Assembly (NCBI GenBank): GCA_905250885.1
Contig: CAJNOQ010000138.1
Coordinates: 1-64,000, forward strand
Origin: Didymodactylos carnosus
Lineage: Eukaryota > Rotifera > Eurotatoria > Philodinida > Philodinidae
Length of the DNA stretch: 64,000 nt
Direction of reading: 5' to 3'
A program made the position numbers and the translations under genes. Below are positions 25,996 to 38,397 of this stretch, one piece after another; position 1 is the first letter of the stretch, and each line of letters begins with the position of its first letter. Under the pieces are notes generated by a model. That model was not told where the DNA came from. It was given only the letters and a program-made list of their open reading frames with translations, and did no database searches.

Positions 25996-27151
25996 TTGAA
26001 CATTTTTCTATAGTAAACAATGAAATAATGAAGAGAATGCCTTTCTCTTCGTATGTTTTTTTTAAATAGACACTTTACCAATAGCTTTCATGAATGCCGA
26101 TGTTTTTTCCTATCATTTCAAAATAGATGCTAACATGTGGTATTTTAATCATTACTGTTAGATTTTTGTCTAGAGAAAAAAGTAGATGATACAAGTTCTA
26201 TTTAAAACTAGTTGATACGAAATGTTGCATATAATTTAGTAATGTGTATTCACAGTGTCGCATATGACTCGTATATTTTTATAGAGACAAACAAAGCAGC
26301 GCTTGAGTATAATCAGCTGATGAACTGAAAAGAAAAGAAGGCGATAGAGAAAAAAAAGAAAAGAGAAATATATACTATATATAAATACTATTTTTATTGG
26401 CTCATGCTAAATTAAGTCAGATCTACACTTTATTGAAAGAGTATTAGGATATTTTCTTTATACCTATGAGAAAAATAGTTTAAAATATGAAAAATTTTGA
26501 AATTAAGTCTTTACAGATTGTGATAGATGGCGCTGCAAGGTCGTAATAATTTTGATTAAAAATCATCATATCAAGTACCAGCAACATGATATACATCCAA
26601 CTACAGACTGGCGTTGCTGCATCTCAGTATTTCTATAGTATTATTATTGTCGCTTGACCCATTGTTATTACTATCCGAAAACCTTAGATAAATTTTGTGA
26701 AAAAATTAGTCTTGGTCGTATATTCACAGATAAACAGGGCCGCAAATAACGGGAGGGTGTAGAAGAGTGCGCCTCCTTCCCGAGTAATTGAAAAAGCTGT
26801 TGTTATTTTATCAATTATTTCTCTCACAATTTTGTTTTTATTAATTTGACACTCCGTCAGGGAGAAAATTTGTTTTACATCCTCCTACATGTTCGGCTTC
26901 TAGTTGCGGTCCTGCAGATAAGGTTGTAATTTTATTGCTAATATACTTCGTTTGCATTCCATTTTATTCTCACTTTTTTCAAAAGCATAATTTATGGTCG
27001 AAAAAAAGTATAACTAGAAATAGTGATTGCAATAACAAATTGAATTTAAATAACAGTTTCTCTTTCCTTCTGATTTCTCATGATAAAGCATACAAAAAAA
27101 AAATAAAAACTAAATAAATGAGACTCCAATTTTTCCAGTGATCATTGTAGC
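25996..27151. other. Intergenic between BCAS3 and the methyltransferase
   Basis: AT-rich, no gene recognised. It would contain the BCAS3 promoter and the methyltransferase 3' UTR. Confidence 0.6.
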
Positions 27152-29654
27152 TCATTGATCATCACTTGTTTCTACACATGATGATGAGCTTTTCGTAGCT
27201 TCAAATATACACCATCGTCGCTGTCCAGAATTTGTCAATGAAAATTTTAGTTTCCATTGACGTGCACATTCATCCAATTCGGGACGAGTTATATTCTGAA
27301 GAAAAACAAGAAGAGAAAATACACATCTCTTACAATTTATTTTTCAATTTAGTTATACCATGTGTAGTTTCGAACGATTTTCTTCAGCAGTTTTCATTTC
27401 TTTTTTGCAATATTGTTGATAAAGATCCGAACTATCTTCAGCTTTTACTTGTGTAAATCCACATTCTTCAAGTAGCTAAAAAACAAAAATCATATACTTT
27501 AGCATCATGGTATAAAGAATAAGAAAATAATTGCATCTACTTTTGCATAATCTTGCATTTTTGTCAGCTGATACTCTCCTAAGCGAACGTAATCGATGAG
27601 TTCTTGCGACCAAGCTAAAGTATAAATCATAGCATCATATGATCCACGGGTAAAATTCATAGATTTTACTCATCGCTTTTACCTGTATCACCACAACAAA
27701 AATCTGTTATTAACAATTTGCCTCCTTCTTTCAGCCACATATAAAAATTATTTAATAGTGTACGTTTATCAGCAACATGAAATATGACATCACGACTAAA
27801 AACAAACAAGAAGAATATTATATAATACTGTTAAATGAAATATATGTTAATGATAGAACGCACCTATAAATTGCATCGAATTTCGATGGGGGAAATCTCA
27901 TTTTTGTACCCTCTCCAATTTCAAATCGTATTTTATAACCCTTTTGTTGTTGTAATGCTCGATCCCAAGAAATTCCTATCATATTCGCTGAGATATCAAC
28001 ACCGACAATTTCACAATTATATTCCTGTGATAACGGAAAAATTAGAATCATAGTTAATAGATATGCTTAGTAGAACACCATGTTTTACCTTTGCCATAAC
28101 GAACGTACTTCCTCCTGTAGCACTTCCGAAATTTAATAAACGATGTTTTGACGTCAAATTCAATCGTTGTATAAGCTCTCTTGTTAATTCAATACCACCA
28201 ATTGTCACAAAACCTTCGCCTAAAACAAACAGGCAAATTCAAAACTATGTTGACAAACAGCTTCTGAACTAGAAAATGTCATACTAACCGCGTACAGATT
28301 CATATTTTTTTATATTTTTTTCCGCATATTCACTATTATCCAAAAAATCATTTAACGTTTTATAACCATGATGATCTTGTAATTTTGTTTTCATGAATAA
28401 GAAACAAACCTATACTATAAAAATTATCATGGAATCAGATCACAAACTGTCTTTTACATACTTGGTTATTATTATTTTTGATTTCATAATAAGATTCAAG
28501 TGCTTTAGCAAACACTAATTCATAAACTTCTGGCTCCTGGTTTTTATCTTCTTGTAACACTCTTGATTGAGCCACATCTATATATAGCATTGTACTCTAT
28601 GACCAAGGATAGGTTAGACATATAAAGCGTAATCCAAAAGTTTAGGTACATTAGAAAAAAGTTAAGTTTCGTTCTTACTATCAGTGAAAAAACGTTCAAA
28701 CTATAGAAAACAAGTATTTATAACTATAACATTATTATTATAGAATTTCATGGTTGTAGCTGTTTCTGTAAGAAAGATACATTAACTGATATGGCACTGA
28801 CAGTAAGAAAGAAATTTAACTTTTTTCTAATGCACCTAAACTTTTGGATCATCCTTTAGATTATGGACTATTTACCGATATAATGACGTGGTGAACGATA
28901 ATGGGTAGGATTTTCTTCCGGTTTTATGTCACCTGATGAGTGAAAACATGATTCACGAAAAAATAAAGCACCACCATGAGTTAACCATTTTAGACTTTTT
29001 TGTAAGAGACTTTCTACTTCATCATCATTCAGATACATTAATAACCAATTACTGAACACTAGATCAAAGCTAGAATAACAAGTAGATTTTAGCATTATAC
29101 AACATAAATAGGTGATAGACTAAATTATACCTATTTGGTTCAAATTCGAGTTGTGTTGCATCCATTTGTACAAATTCAACATTTCCATAATGACTATTTT
29201 CTTCTCGATTTTTTTCCAAAAATGACTCCATAAAATCTACAGCAATAACAGATTTTGAGAGTTGAGCAAATGTTTTTGTAAAACGACTAAAAAAAGAAGA
29301 ATGATTTAATAATATTGATGACTTTAATTATAATTATTCTCACCCGATGCCAGCTCCTAATTCAAGTACACGTTTTTCATGTAAATCTGGTATACATTCT
29401 AAAATTTCTGGAAATTCGATTCGATTTAATTTCTCAGCATTCGTATCTAACATCATGTTTTCCAAATTTGGATTGGAATTTCGTTTCCAGTATGTTGTCA
29501 TCGTGTCACGGTCCTCGGATGCTATATAAATAGTGTGTAGAATAAATGTATGAAATCTTTAAACGTGTTGAGCAAACCTACCAGTACTGCCCGAACGTTC
29601 ATGTTTATCAGAATTGTCACTATTCATACGCTGTTTTGCAGCAGTATGTGGCAT
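27152..29654 (-). CDS. Phosphoethanolamine N-methyltransferase, two-domain type
   Basis: Makes phosphocholine by three SAM-dependent methylations of phosphoethanolamine. Twelve exons join in phase (29654-29582, 29521-29344, 29286-29131, 29069-28876, 28577-28462, 28409-28289, 28219-28089, 28024-27864, 27795-27683, 27614-27541, 27475-27359, 27295-27152), giving 525 aa, close to bidomain plant and vertebrate enzymes (about 490-500). Domain 1: [12 protein letters not shown] (from residue 76), [40 protein letters not shown]. Domain 2: [48 protein letters not shown]. In domain 2 the SAM-binding loop reads [10 protein letters not shown] (307-316) where the family has LDVGCGIGG: Asp to Asn-Phe and Cys-Gly to Ser-Ala, which could weaken SAM binding. 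Intron 4 carries a MITE. Downstream of SMYD-like on the same strand. Confidence 0.93.
28632..28849. mobile_element. MITE inside methyltransferase intron 4
   Basis: 218 bp with terminal inverted repeats of about 52 bp. The left end is ATCCAAAAGTTTAGGTACAT; the right end is its inverted match, with about four differences over the arm. Non-coding core. It lies wholly inside the intron bounded by 28876 and 28577, so the reading frame is unaffected. The AAAAGTTTAGGT-type ends recall Tc1/mariner-related MITEs, but a TA duplication is not evident. Confidence 0.8.
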
Positions 29655-30474
29655 TTTTGCGTATGTTAATATCTATCTAAAATTGATTACAAAAAATTTG
29701 TTTTATTAGATAAAAGGATAATTATTGTTTATATACTTTTGCCTTAGAAAAAGTTTAACGTGGGAGAAATTAGAGTATAACGCTCACACATAGTCACTCA
29801 TTCAAGTACTGGCATGTGGCCTGACACATATCTGTTATAGATGAACTAAATTCGAAGTATAATGTGACCTATCATCATAGAAATCTGATGAAGCTTAGTT
29901 ACATTCGTTTACAATAGACAATAGTCTGAAACATATTTTCTTGTTTTCAAAAGGAATTATAAGTCTTAGAAGTTATTTGGCGTGAGAGAGAACGCAATCT
30001 GTTCTCTAAATGGTCGATATTGTGTATAATATTTAAGGTCAGTTTAAAAAAGAGTATAAGTACAAAAGAAAAAATAAAGAATGGATGATTTTTTTCGATA
30101 GAAGAGGGTAAAAAGCACGAATAGCTTTATATCGCAAATAGTTTTTACTGTTCATCCATACAAATATCCCATCGTTGGAACACATACGTAAAATTTTATC
30201 CATTTCCTTTTTAGATAGGTTTTTTTAGCTATGAAGAACAATGTAACAATTAAATACTCATACACAAATAATTTTCATGGATGCTAACAGAGAACGTTAA
30301 GATGTTACTAGACTATAGGTAAGAATGTTTATAATTAAGTGGTTAAGATCAGCATTCGAAGTGACGACAGCAAAATAGACAGCGGTTAGGTGCCTTTTTG
30401 TTTAGTGAAAACTTCTTGACTGACATCCCCTTCATATAGCCTGTATATTTATTTAAAAAAACAACAATAACAAT
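29655..30474. other. Intergenic, no gene recognised
   Basis: Separates the SMYD-like stop from the methyltransferase start, both on the minus strand. A minus-strand AATAAA (TTTATT near 30448) lies just after the SMYD-like stop. Confidence 0.6.
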
Positions 30475-32546
30475 TTAATTTGTTGACGATGAACTTCGTT
30501 CTTTTGTCCAATCTCTACAAATAATTTTATGTCCATGTTTCCATGCTCGTTTTTGACAATCGGCTGAACAATACCATGCTGCTCGACATCGACTACATGC
30601 TGGAAATGATTTTCTATCATTTTCCGAATATTTTCGACATTCTGTACATGAATTACAATCATCACCTTCAAAACGACACCGAATACATTCACACCAAAAA
30701 TTATAGGCACGCTTTAACATTGCTCGTCTGGCACGTCTGCTTAATGCCAAATCAACATAATTAATTGTTAATTCATCACCCGGTTTCAGTTGATGTTTAC
30801 ATCTTACTTTAACACCAGCTTGTTCAGGTGTCACTTGACAATCCATTATTTCAACACTATTATCACATGAGTGATTTAAAGACGATTGTAATAAAAATAG
30901 ACCACCGAATACTTGATCTCTTGGTTCACCATGCAAATATTTTTGTAAAATATGACAGAAATTACGATCATTACGTATATTAAATAGAAAATGGGAATAG
31001 ATCGTAGCGGCATATGTAGGTGATGAAAAACTTTGAGCATTACATGCAATTTGATAAAAACGATAGCTAAATTCTTTTTCATCAATTTCATAGTGAAATG
31101 GTAAAGATGAATGATCGAATATATTTTGCATTATTCGTAACATACGAGGAATAGTGTGAATATAGGTCTCGTCACCTGTAGAAATAAATTCGGAAAATTT
31201 TTCCTTTGTTCGTTCAATCGCTGTCGATGTTTCAATACCATTTGGAATTGATGAAGATAATGTGTTATCATTTGTGAGATGATCAGCAGTATCAATTATA
31301 ATCATTGCCCATAATTTAGCGATAATCATTGGAGAAAATATACTATTCCATGTTTCACGAACAATTGTCTGTCTATTAGCACAAAATTGATAAAGTTCTA
31401 CAGCTGCTGAATTGTTCGATGGACACAGAATACGATGACACGAATTCCAAGCTTTTAAACGACACTCTTCTGAACAATAAATCTCATAATGACATCCAGT
31501 ACAAGGAATAATAGTAATTTTTGGCCAATTATCTTCAATTTGTTTGTGTAGTTTATCGGACATTTGTAACCAAGATGTTTCAAAATATAGTGATGGTGTT
31601 AGTAACGATGTTGTACATGTGGCACAAGCTACAAAAATGTAGAAAAATATTAATTAGCAGTTCAATTTTTCAAGTAAGAAGTAAATTACCTGGTGATATT
31701 GTTAGTGTATCAACTGTTTGGGAATGAACAATTGGAATATCGGTAAATATATCCTCACCTGTTGAAATAACTCGTTTAGCATAAATACCTAAAAAATCGT
31801 TCGTTTGAAACATTAAGAACTTTAAATGAAAATATATCGTTTACCTTTGCCCCGCTCGTCAACTCGTATATCAATCATTGGATAACGTGTAAGGTAGATA
31901 GAATAAAATCGGGCAATACGTGCTTGTTCAAGTTTGATATTTAAGTTAGTATTATGAGAACGGCAAGCATTTATCGCTTCGGAAAACCATTTTTCAGCTA
32001 CAGCAAAACAACGAAGTTTTTTGCTGCATTCCGCTAAAATAGAAAAGATTGTCTTAAGAATATTTTGTTCGATTTATTAGATATATTGTTACCGCCTAAT
32101 TTCCAAATTTCCAATGTTCTTTGTTCCGGTGGTATTTTCCAACATTCATAAAATGCTTCTTCCATACTTCCGGCACCAAATTTTTGTTTTGCTCGTTCAA
32201 TTTTAAATTCAAGTGTGGCTGCTGTTAATGTAATACCGTTAATACTCAATTTTCGTTCATGTTTTTTAGGTGGTAAATGATCATCATTCGATTGTTGAAT
32301 TTCTTCATCCAAATGGAGAATGTCTCGTATACGATTAATTAAATCTGATTCTTCTTTAAATATATTTGTAGTAGTGAGGGTAGTATCAGTGCACTCATAC
32401 TTTTCATCATTCATTTGATCATCAGAAGCAACACCATTTGTTGCATGTTGATTTTCGGTCATGTTACTTTTTCCACAAAAGTTAAGTATAAGTTTTTCAA
32501 TGTTATAGAGTAGATCTTCTATATTGCGAAAAAGTGTTTTCTCCAA
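30475..32546 (-). CDS. SET and MYND domain protein (SMYD4/5-like) with a second C-terminal MYND finger
   Basis: Putative protein-lysine methyltransferase. Four exons join in phase: 32546-32093, 32033-31845, 31788-31690 and 31628-30475, giving 631 aa. Order: an acidic N-terminal region; a TPR-like stretch (KIERAKQKFG...AVAEKWFSEAINAC); the first SET segment (RGKGIYAKRVISTGEDIF); a MYND finger (CATC...CTGCHYEIYCSEECRLKAW...CHRILC); a helical middle; the catalytic SET core with LNHSCDNSVE and GDELTINYVD; the post-SET Cys cluster (FWCECIRCRF); and finally another MYND-type finger (CSRCRAAWYCSADCQKRAW...HGHKIIC). The inner part resembles SMYD5, the N-terminal repeat resembles SMYD4, and the C-terminal finger is not part of either human protein as I know them. 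NHSC and the GDELTINY tyrosine are present, so activity is plausible. Translation may instead start at the internal MTENQHATNG. Exact orthology is unresolved. Confidence 0.87.
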
Positions 32547-33842
32547 AGTGTTATTAGCACATGATACACTCTATTACGTTAAGGTAGACTTTTTCCTGTT
32601 ATTCGCTTGCATTTTCTCTCTGTATTCGCTTGTTGTTTTCTTCGTCTTTTTCTGTTGTTGATATCCGTATATACCAACACGTTTAGTACCATTTATCTTT
32701 TTCATACATTAAAACAAGATCTTTTTCTCTACTCGTGTGTATAGAACTGCCCATACGTCCTTGTATTATACTATTCCTTGTACATTTCTCATGAAACTGC
32801 TAGATAGAACAACACTTGAGTTTATTTCTCTTTCTCGTTCTCTTTCTTGTTGATATACTTACTCATCTTAATACTAATAGATATTTTTATGTTCCTATAA
32901 ACTTTCTTTTATCATACAAATGATGGTATAGTTCTTTTATTCGTCCATAAAAAAAGAAAGAAGTTAGTTATCTCAATTTCAGCATTGTTGCGGACATATC
33001 CACGTATCGAATAGACTTTTTTTCGCACAACCAATGCTTAAACAAAACAAGTTAACACAATATGTATAAATTTTTAATTCATATCGAATAATAAAGAAAG
33101 ACTATTCAATTGTTGGTATCTAAACGGAAATCTTCTTTTCTAAACGTGTAAGTTTTCCATTACCAAAAGTTATTCACAATTATAACCAATATGTAGAATA
33201 TAAATTATGTATTCTGCTTTTACTATTATTAGCGAAAATGGTCAAGTTATTATTCAACATAATACTGCCATGATCTTGACGAATGGCGTATAGTAAATTG
33301 CAACAAACTTTCTTTTCAAGTGAAGTTAATATCAGAAATAGACTGATATATTGGTGATTAGTCATTTATAATTGCTTTTATAGACGGCTCAGTTTTACAC
33401 AGCCTCTTAATTTGCGCTAAGCTAGGCATTTTGTTGTATCTGAAACATCATCACAAAAAACTACGTATGCTATACTCAATAGATTGTCCATGTGGCTAAG
33501 CCGTCATTTTTTATCAGAAAGAACGGCTTCATAATTACTGAATTCTTTATTGCTTTGAAGAAAAATGACTCTGTAATAAATGATCAAACATGCATTTAAA
33601 GATATAAAAAAGGATGTTCAGACGAAAAAAGTCGTATGAAATGTAGCAAATGAAAGATAAAAAGATGAAGTTTATCCTTGATAAAATATAAAAAGATAAT
33701 CAATGAAAAATTTGAAATCAATACATTTATCATCGAAAGAATTACATGAAGCACATAACAATAAAAACGCAACACTTATGTAAGTCAAAAATCAAGTTAA
33801 CCAATAGTCAAAGATTAGAGAAAAAGAAATTTTTTCTGTATT
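32547..33842. other. Intergenic, no gene recognised
   Basis: AT-rich spacer between the GSTZ1 stop and the SMYD-like start, with the SMYD-like promoter presumably in its right part. TTCTTTTTCTC-type pyrimidine runs occur at 32630-32900. Confidence 0.6.
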
Positions 33843-34850
33843 TCAAAGAATATCTTTCGCTTCCTCAGGACAATCTGTTTGTTGACTAGGATGTGATATT
33901 TTAACGGCATCAAGTTTATTAAGTTCTTTTTCGATAGCTGATATAACAGGATATTTTTTCATATCAACTTTGAATCTGAATATAAAAGTCAAACGTTGAA
34001 AGTGTGCCAAGTCTTTGCTCTTTAGATGCTCTGTTTCTTACCTTCTTGCATTATAAAGTTGAGGAATAAGAAAACAATCCGCCATTGTCACATGATCACC
34101 AATGCAATATTTTCCTGCAGTTTCTTTTAATTCTTTTTCTAAAGCTAAAAGGATCGATTGCTCTAGAACAGGTTACTCTTAGATGGGCCTTTCGTTCTTA
34201 CCATCAAGTCCTAATCCAATAAAATGCGATGCCCATTCCTGTTTATCTTCTGTAATTCTATTCAAAATGCTCAAATTTTGCATGGGTTGTATACCAGAAT
34301 TAATTATTTCCGACACCATTCGTGTTTTATAACGAAGATAAGCATCATCGGGCAAAAGTTTCGGTGCATGATTGTATATTTCATCGATATATTCTATAAT
34401 AGGTAACTATAAAAGAAAAAAGCGTATATCACATATACAACCTACAATAGTTGAACACTTACTGATTGTACTAACATTTTATCATCAATAAAGAGAACCG
34501 GTACTTCACCTTTTGGATTCAATTTTTTATGTTCATCCGACACCTAAAAGTAGAAAAGAAAATCTTTAAAAATGTTTTTAAAAAACACTTAGAACAGACA
34601 TTTTCCCCTTTTGCTAAGTTTACTGGTCGACATTCATATGGGATATTTTTTAATGCTAATGCTAAAATAGAGAGGACATTTTATTGATTTAGGTTCAAAA
34701 AGATGTATATCGAATTACCAATTCGAACACGGTATGAACATGAACTTCGATAATAATTATATAAAATTGGCTAAAAAGTAAAAAAATAAAGTATGGGATA
34801 TTGATAGTCAGAAAAGATTAGAAAGTTTTAGATACCTTTGTTACTGGCAT
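33843..34850 (-). CDS. GSTZ1: Maleylacetoacetate isomerase / zeta-class glutathione transferase
   Basis: Converts maleylacetoacetate to fumarylacetoacetate in tyrosine breakdown, using glutathione. Seven exons join in phase, starting 34850-34836, 34770-34719 and 34661-34600 and ending at the TGA at 33843. The product is 216 aa, the same length as human GSTZ1. The thioredoxin-like domain has [18 protein letters not shown] with the zeta-class SSC motif (Ser14, Ser15, Cys16), KGEVPVL and the glutathione-contacting QSLPIIEY. The helical domain has [12 protein letters not shown] and [16 protein letters not shown]. The exon 3 donor is GTCTGT, canonical GT with an unusual context. A LINE remnant lies about 55 bp upstream of the start and may have supplied or displaced promoter sequence. 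Confidence 0.96.
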
Positions 34851-34904
34851 GATAAACGGCACGAGAGCTAATCTAAAAAGAAACTATATCAATAAAGAAA
34901 TAGT

Positions 34905-35655
34905 TGGAATGATCATGCGAAGGATATTGGTCTTGCTTGTCGGCGCAAGCTTGGAGCGTTGAATCGTGTCTTTGAATTAGCTTCAACTGAAGTTCGGCGT
35001 CGAATCTATCTTTCTTCTATTCTTCCTAAAATTGACTATTGCTGTACCTTGTACGACAGTTCGTTTTCTCTTATTGTTCTTGATTCTGTAAACAAACTTG
35101 CTTCTCGTGTTATTTCTCGCAATTTTGACTATCGTTCTTCTAGTTCTCTACTTGTGTCTCAACTCTCTCTTCCAAATGTCACTCTTCGTCGTAAATACTT
35201 TAGACTTTTACAGTTTTTCAAAATTTATCATCGTCTAAGTCCTGTTTCTCTCTTTTACACTATTCACTACTCATCTTTACGTCTTCATCATTCTAAATAT
35301 GTTCGCATTCCATCTGCTGTTGATGGTTATTCTCCGCAAACGGTTCATTCTTCTTTTTTTATTTAACTATTGCTGACTGGAATAATCTCCCAGAGTCAGT
35401 TATTTGTCTTTCTTCTTTAACATCTTTCAAAACAGCTTTATATCAGTATCTCCTTCAGTGAAACATTTGTCAGTTAACAATTTATATTTGTTCTTTTTTA
35501 CTACTCCTGGTTCTAACCGTGGTTGTCTTATTTATTTTGTTCTTTTTTATTACCCTTTTTGTATTGTTTGGCTTGAGTCATTTATTACAGGTCAGTGACC
35601 TTTGATGATTCTCACTTTTTTTGAATAAACACTCTTAGTCTTAGTCTTATAAAAT
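34905..35655 (+). mobile_element. 5'-truncated LINE (jockey/CR1/L2-type) 3' end
   Basis: Translated, the first 460 bp give the C-terminal end of a non-LTR reverse transcriptase: WNDHAKDIGLACRRKLGAL, YLSSILPKIDYCCTLYDSS, then after one frameshift near 35365 ADWNNLPESV...LYQYLLQ and a stop near 35462. About 190 bp of 3' UTR follow and end in a short CTTAGT tandem tail (about 35632-35650), the type of end seen in CR1/L2-like elements. The endonuclease and reverse-transcriptase core are missing, so it is a dead 5'-truncated insertion. Confidence 0.86.
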
Positions 35656-36180
35656 AAAAGTGCACTATATAGAAGTCGGCTCAAATTTGTTAAGTAAACA
35701 GCGATAAAACATGTTGTTCACTACACCGCTTACGATGGTAGTTTCTTATCGACCAGTACAGCGGAAAAGCGAGAATTGAATTAAACAGAAAAATGAATTA
35801 AAAGAAAAGTTTTTTTTTCCTTTTTACTAAATGACGCCGGACTAAAACATATTTGCAAAAATTTCTAAGATTTTGACACTTTTTTTCTTCCACTTTTGGA
35901 CCTTATGACACTGAATCCAAATCAGTTTAAAACAAACGAGCAAGCAATGATTAATCTTCAATATCTAGAAAACACTCATGTTTTCAAAACTTTTCTACGA
36001 CGTGTAGTTCATTGCATTCACATTTCGCAGAAAAAAATGACCATCCAGAAAATAAAAATAAAAATTCCCTGCAAAAGCTCATAATGTCTGTCGACATAAA
36101 AACACAACATAACACTAGATTAACCAGCAACAAGCAGCGATGAGTCATAATAAAATAAAGAAGCTTTCCAACGGTTAAGT
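35656..36180. other. Intergenic, no gene recognised
   Basis: AT-rich spacer after the LINE tail. The ORF at 35896-36084 has no recognisable features. Confidence 0.55.
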
Positions 36181-36184
36181 TAAA

Positions 36185-36450
36185 AGTATGACACTACCAC
36201 GCCAAAAGTGTAGAAATGTCATGCTGGAGATCATGCCAAGATAAAAGTGTGGCAGCGTCGTGGATAAAGTGTAACATTGTTGACATGATAAAAGTGTAGT
36301 GATTTCACCTTTTATTTTGTGCCATATTACATATGTAACAATGTCACGCTAAAAGTGTGACAATGTTATGGTAAACCATGATAACCGATTTTTATCGTAC
36401 CATTGTTACACTTTTAGCATGATATTGTTACGCATCTATCGTAACATTTC
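36185..36450. repeat. Degenerate AAAAGTGT-motif repeat patch
   Basis: (T/A)AAAGTGT followed by an ACAATGT-like block recurs at about 36204, 36243, 36265, 36290 and 36351, then once inverted (ACACTTTTAG near 36409). Spacing is irregular (22-61 bp). A larger imperfect inverted repeat joins GTAACAATGTCACGCTAAAAG to its counterpart near 36400-36430. The function is unknown; it may be a decayed MITE cluster or satellite seed. Confidence 0.6.
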
Positions 36451-38397
36451 GGAACAGTGTATCCGTCTCTTATCTGTGAAAATTTTATATAAATATTAAT
36501 CAGTTTAAGTTGATTGATCTATTTCTGAAACCCAATTCATGTTGTGTAATGTGCCTCTTTAGATGATCTCTCTTTCAACCACTGCAAAAGCGTCCTCTAG
36601 GAACGCCACATCTTTGTTGTATTACTTATTTAGCTAAGTTAAAAGAAACATAATGAATTTATCATAAGATTTATCAGTTAAAAGTCACAGCAATTGTTGC
36701 AGAATTTTATGTTTCCTAGGATTCTATCGTGGTCCGACATTTTATCACTATAAACTTTTTACTGGTAATGCTGTAATTCTATTTAACTTTCATCGTATCA
36801 ATCCATTAAACAGATGTTATTATCCGAATTGCCATCTTTGGAAGTTCGAAAAAGCAGGTAGGCTTTTAACCCAAAGCGCAGAAACGCAAAAGTATCTTTT
36901 TGTCATTTTGGATTTCCGACATGTTTTTTAAGGAAAAAAACTATTAGGCGCATTAAAGGTTCATTTTCAAATACCTTCAGAGAGGGTGGTGATTTACTTT
37001 ATAAATGCACTGATAAAAAATTAAGTATATCAAAAAAGGTTACACTGGATCAAGAAAGAAAAATGGAAAAGACAAAAAAAAGCGGAAAGCGCAGAAAAGA
37101 TGGCAATCCTATTTATTATTGTTGTTGTTGTTATTGTTCATTTTTAACGCTAAGTGGCCTCAAAGCTTGCTATTTAATATTGGTTTCAGAATGAGACTTA
37201 CGTACAAATGTTCTAGAATAGCCTTTTAAAGTGTTGGTGTAACATCTGCAAAACATTTTGGATGAATATTTCAAACAAATCGGTTTTTAAACATATGTAA
37301 ATGGTCGTTTATATGGTCAACACTGGAGTAAACTTTGAGTCAAACGAAGTAAAACATTAAGATCGACCTATCCTACTTTACAGAATGATGCAAATTGCTG
37401 AATGTACTATTTGACAAAAGTTTAAAAGAGCTCTCTAATGTGCTTTCATATTTAAATTGTTCTAAATGTAGAAATAAGCATAAGAAAATATTTCCACTAT
37501 TTCCGCTAAAACACCATGTTTCGTCATACATGTCACTGACCCCTAGTGCTTTTTCTTCTAATATCATTTAAATAATATTTTTAGCAACAACTTTCCTTCA
37601 CATAGGTAGCAATCGTTTTTTTCTTTTATTTCGAGTTTTTTCATAGAATAGATCTCAATATTAAAAATATTCTCTAAAAAAGCACAATTAATCTATCATA
37701 TAACTCAATTTGACAGTATTTAAAAATTAACAACAAAATTTAGATATAATCAACCTACTGTTGTCTACACTGTAATATCTAACAGCAGGAGAAAGACAAG
37801 CAATAATAACACAAATAAATAAACATAACATCTACTATATTTGTGATATGCCAATGAGAAAGACAAAAAACATCTATGGCATAAGAAAAATATATTTATT
37901 TTTACGTAACAACTACTATTGTTTAAAAAGAGAAAGAAGTTTAAAAGAAAAACAAGAAAATTAGATGAAAAAAACGAGTTTTTCGTAGATTATTGGAAGA
38001 AAACGATCAAAACAATCACAATAAAAACAATAGGTGGTTCATGTAAACAATCATGAATCAACGAAAGAAAAAACAACAATTGTTAGCTATCGCGAACGAC
38101 AAGAAAAAAAATAAGACAGAGATTCGTGTATTATTTATTGAGAATATGCAGTTGATGTATTGTATGCACTCTCACTGCAAGCAAGACTAAAATAAAATAA
38201 AATTAGATTATACTAGTAAAAAAACTCTTTTGCTTTATGTACAGAAAGTTGACAAAAGTAGTTTTATTCTTTATAAATGCTACATGTTGAAAAATAAAAG
38301 AGATGAATAGCATACGATTTATCTTGAAGAAAAATATCGTAAAGTATCGCAGTACATATTTTGTAGTTGTTTGTTTGTATTTGTATTTACTTTCTAT
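36451..38397. other. Intergenic downstream of NCAPH
   Basis: No gene recognised. It contains the source-like copy of the 300-bp duplication (37527-37826). A minus-strand AATAAA (TTTATT near 38263) is a candidate NCAPH polyadenylation signal. Confidence 0.6.
37527..37826. repeat. 300-bp duplication, copy outside the element
   Basis: Reads identically, base for base as far as I can compare by eye, with 40354-40653 in the same orientation. It begins TACATGTCACTGACCCC and ends AAATAAATAAACAT. No inverted repeats flank it here, so this is more likely the original site than a transposed copy. Confidence 0.93.

Noticed and set aside
28577-28605. Upstream AG acceptor for methyltransferase exon 5 (near AGTACAATG)
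   Set aside because: It breaks the reading phase; the acceptor at 28577 restores phase and the family sequence HYIDVAQSR.
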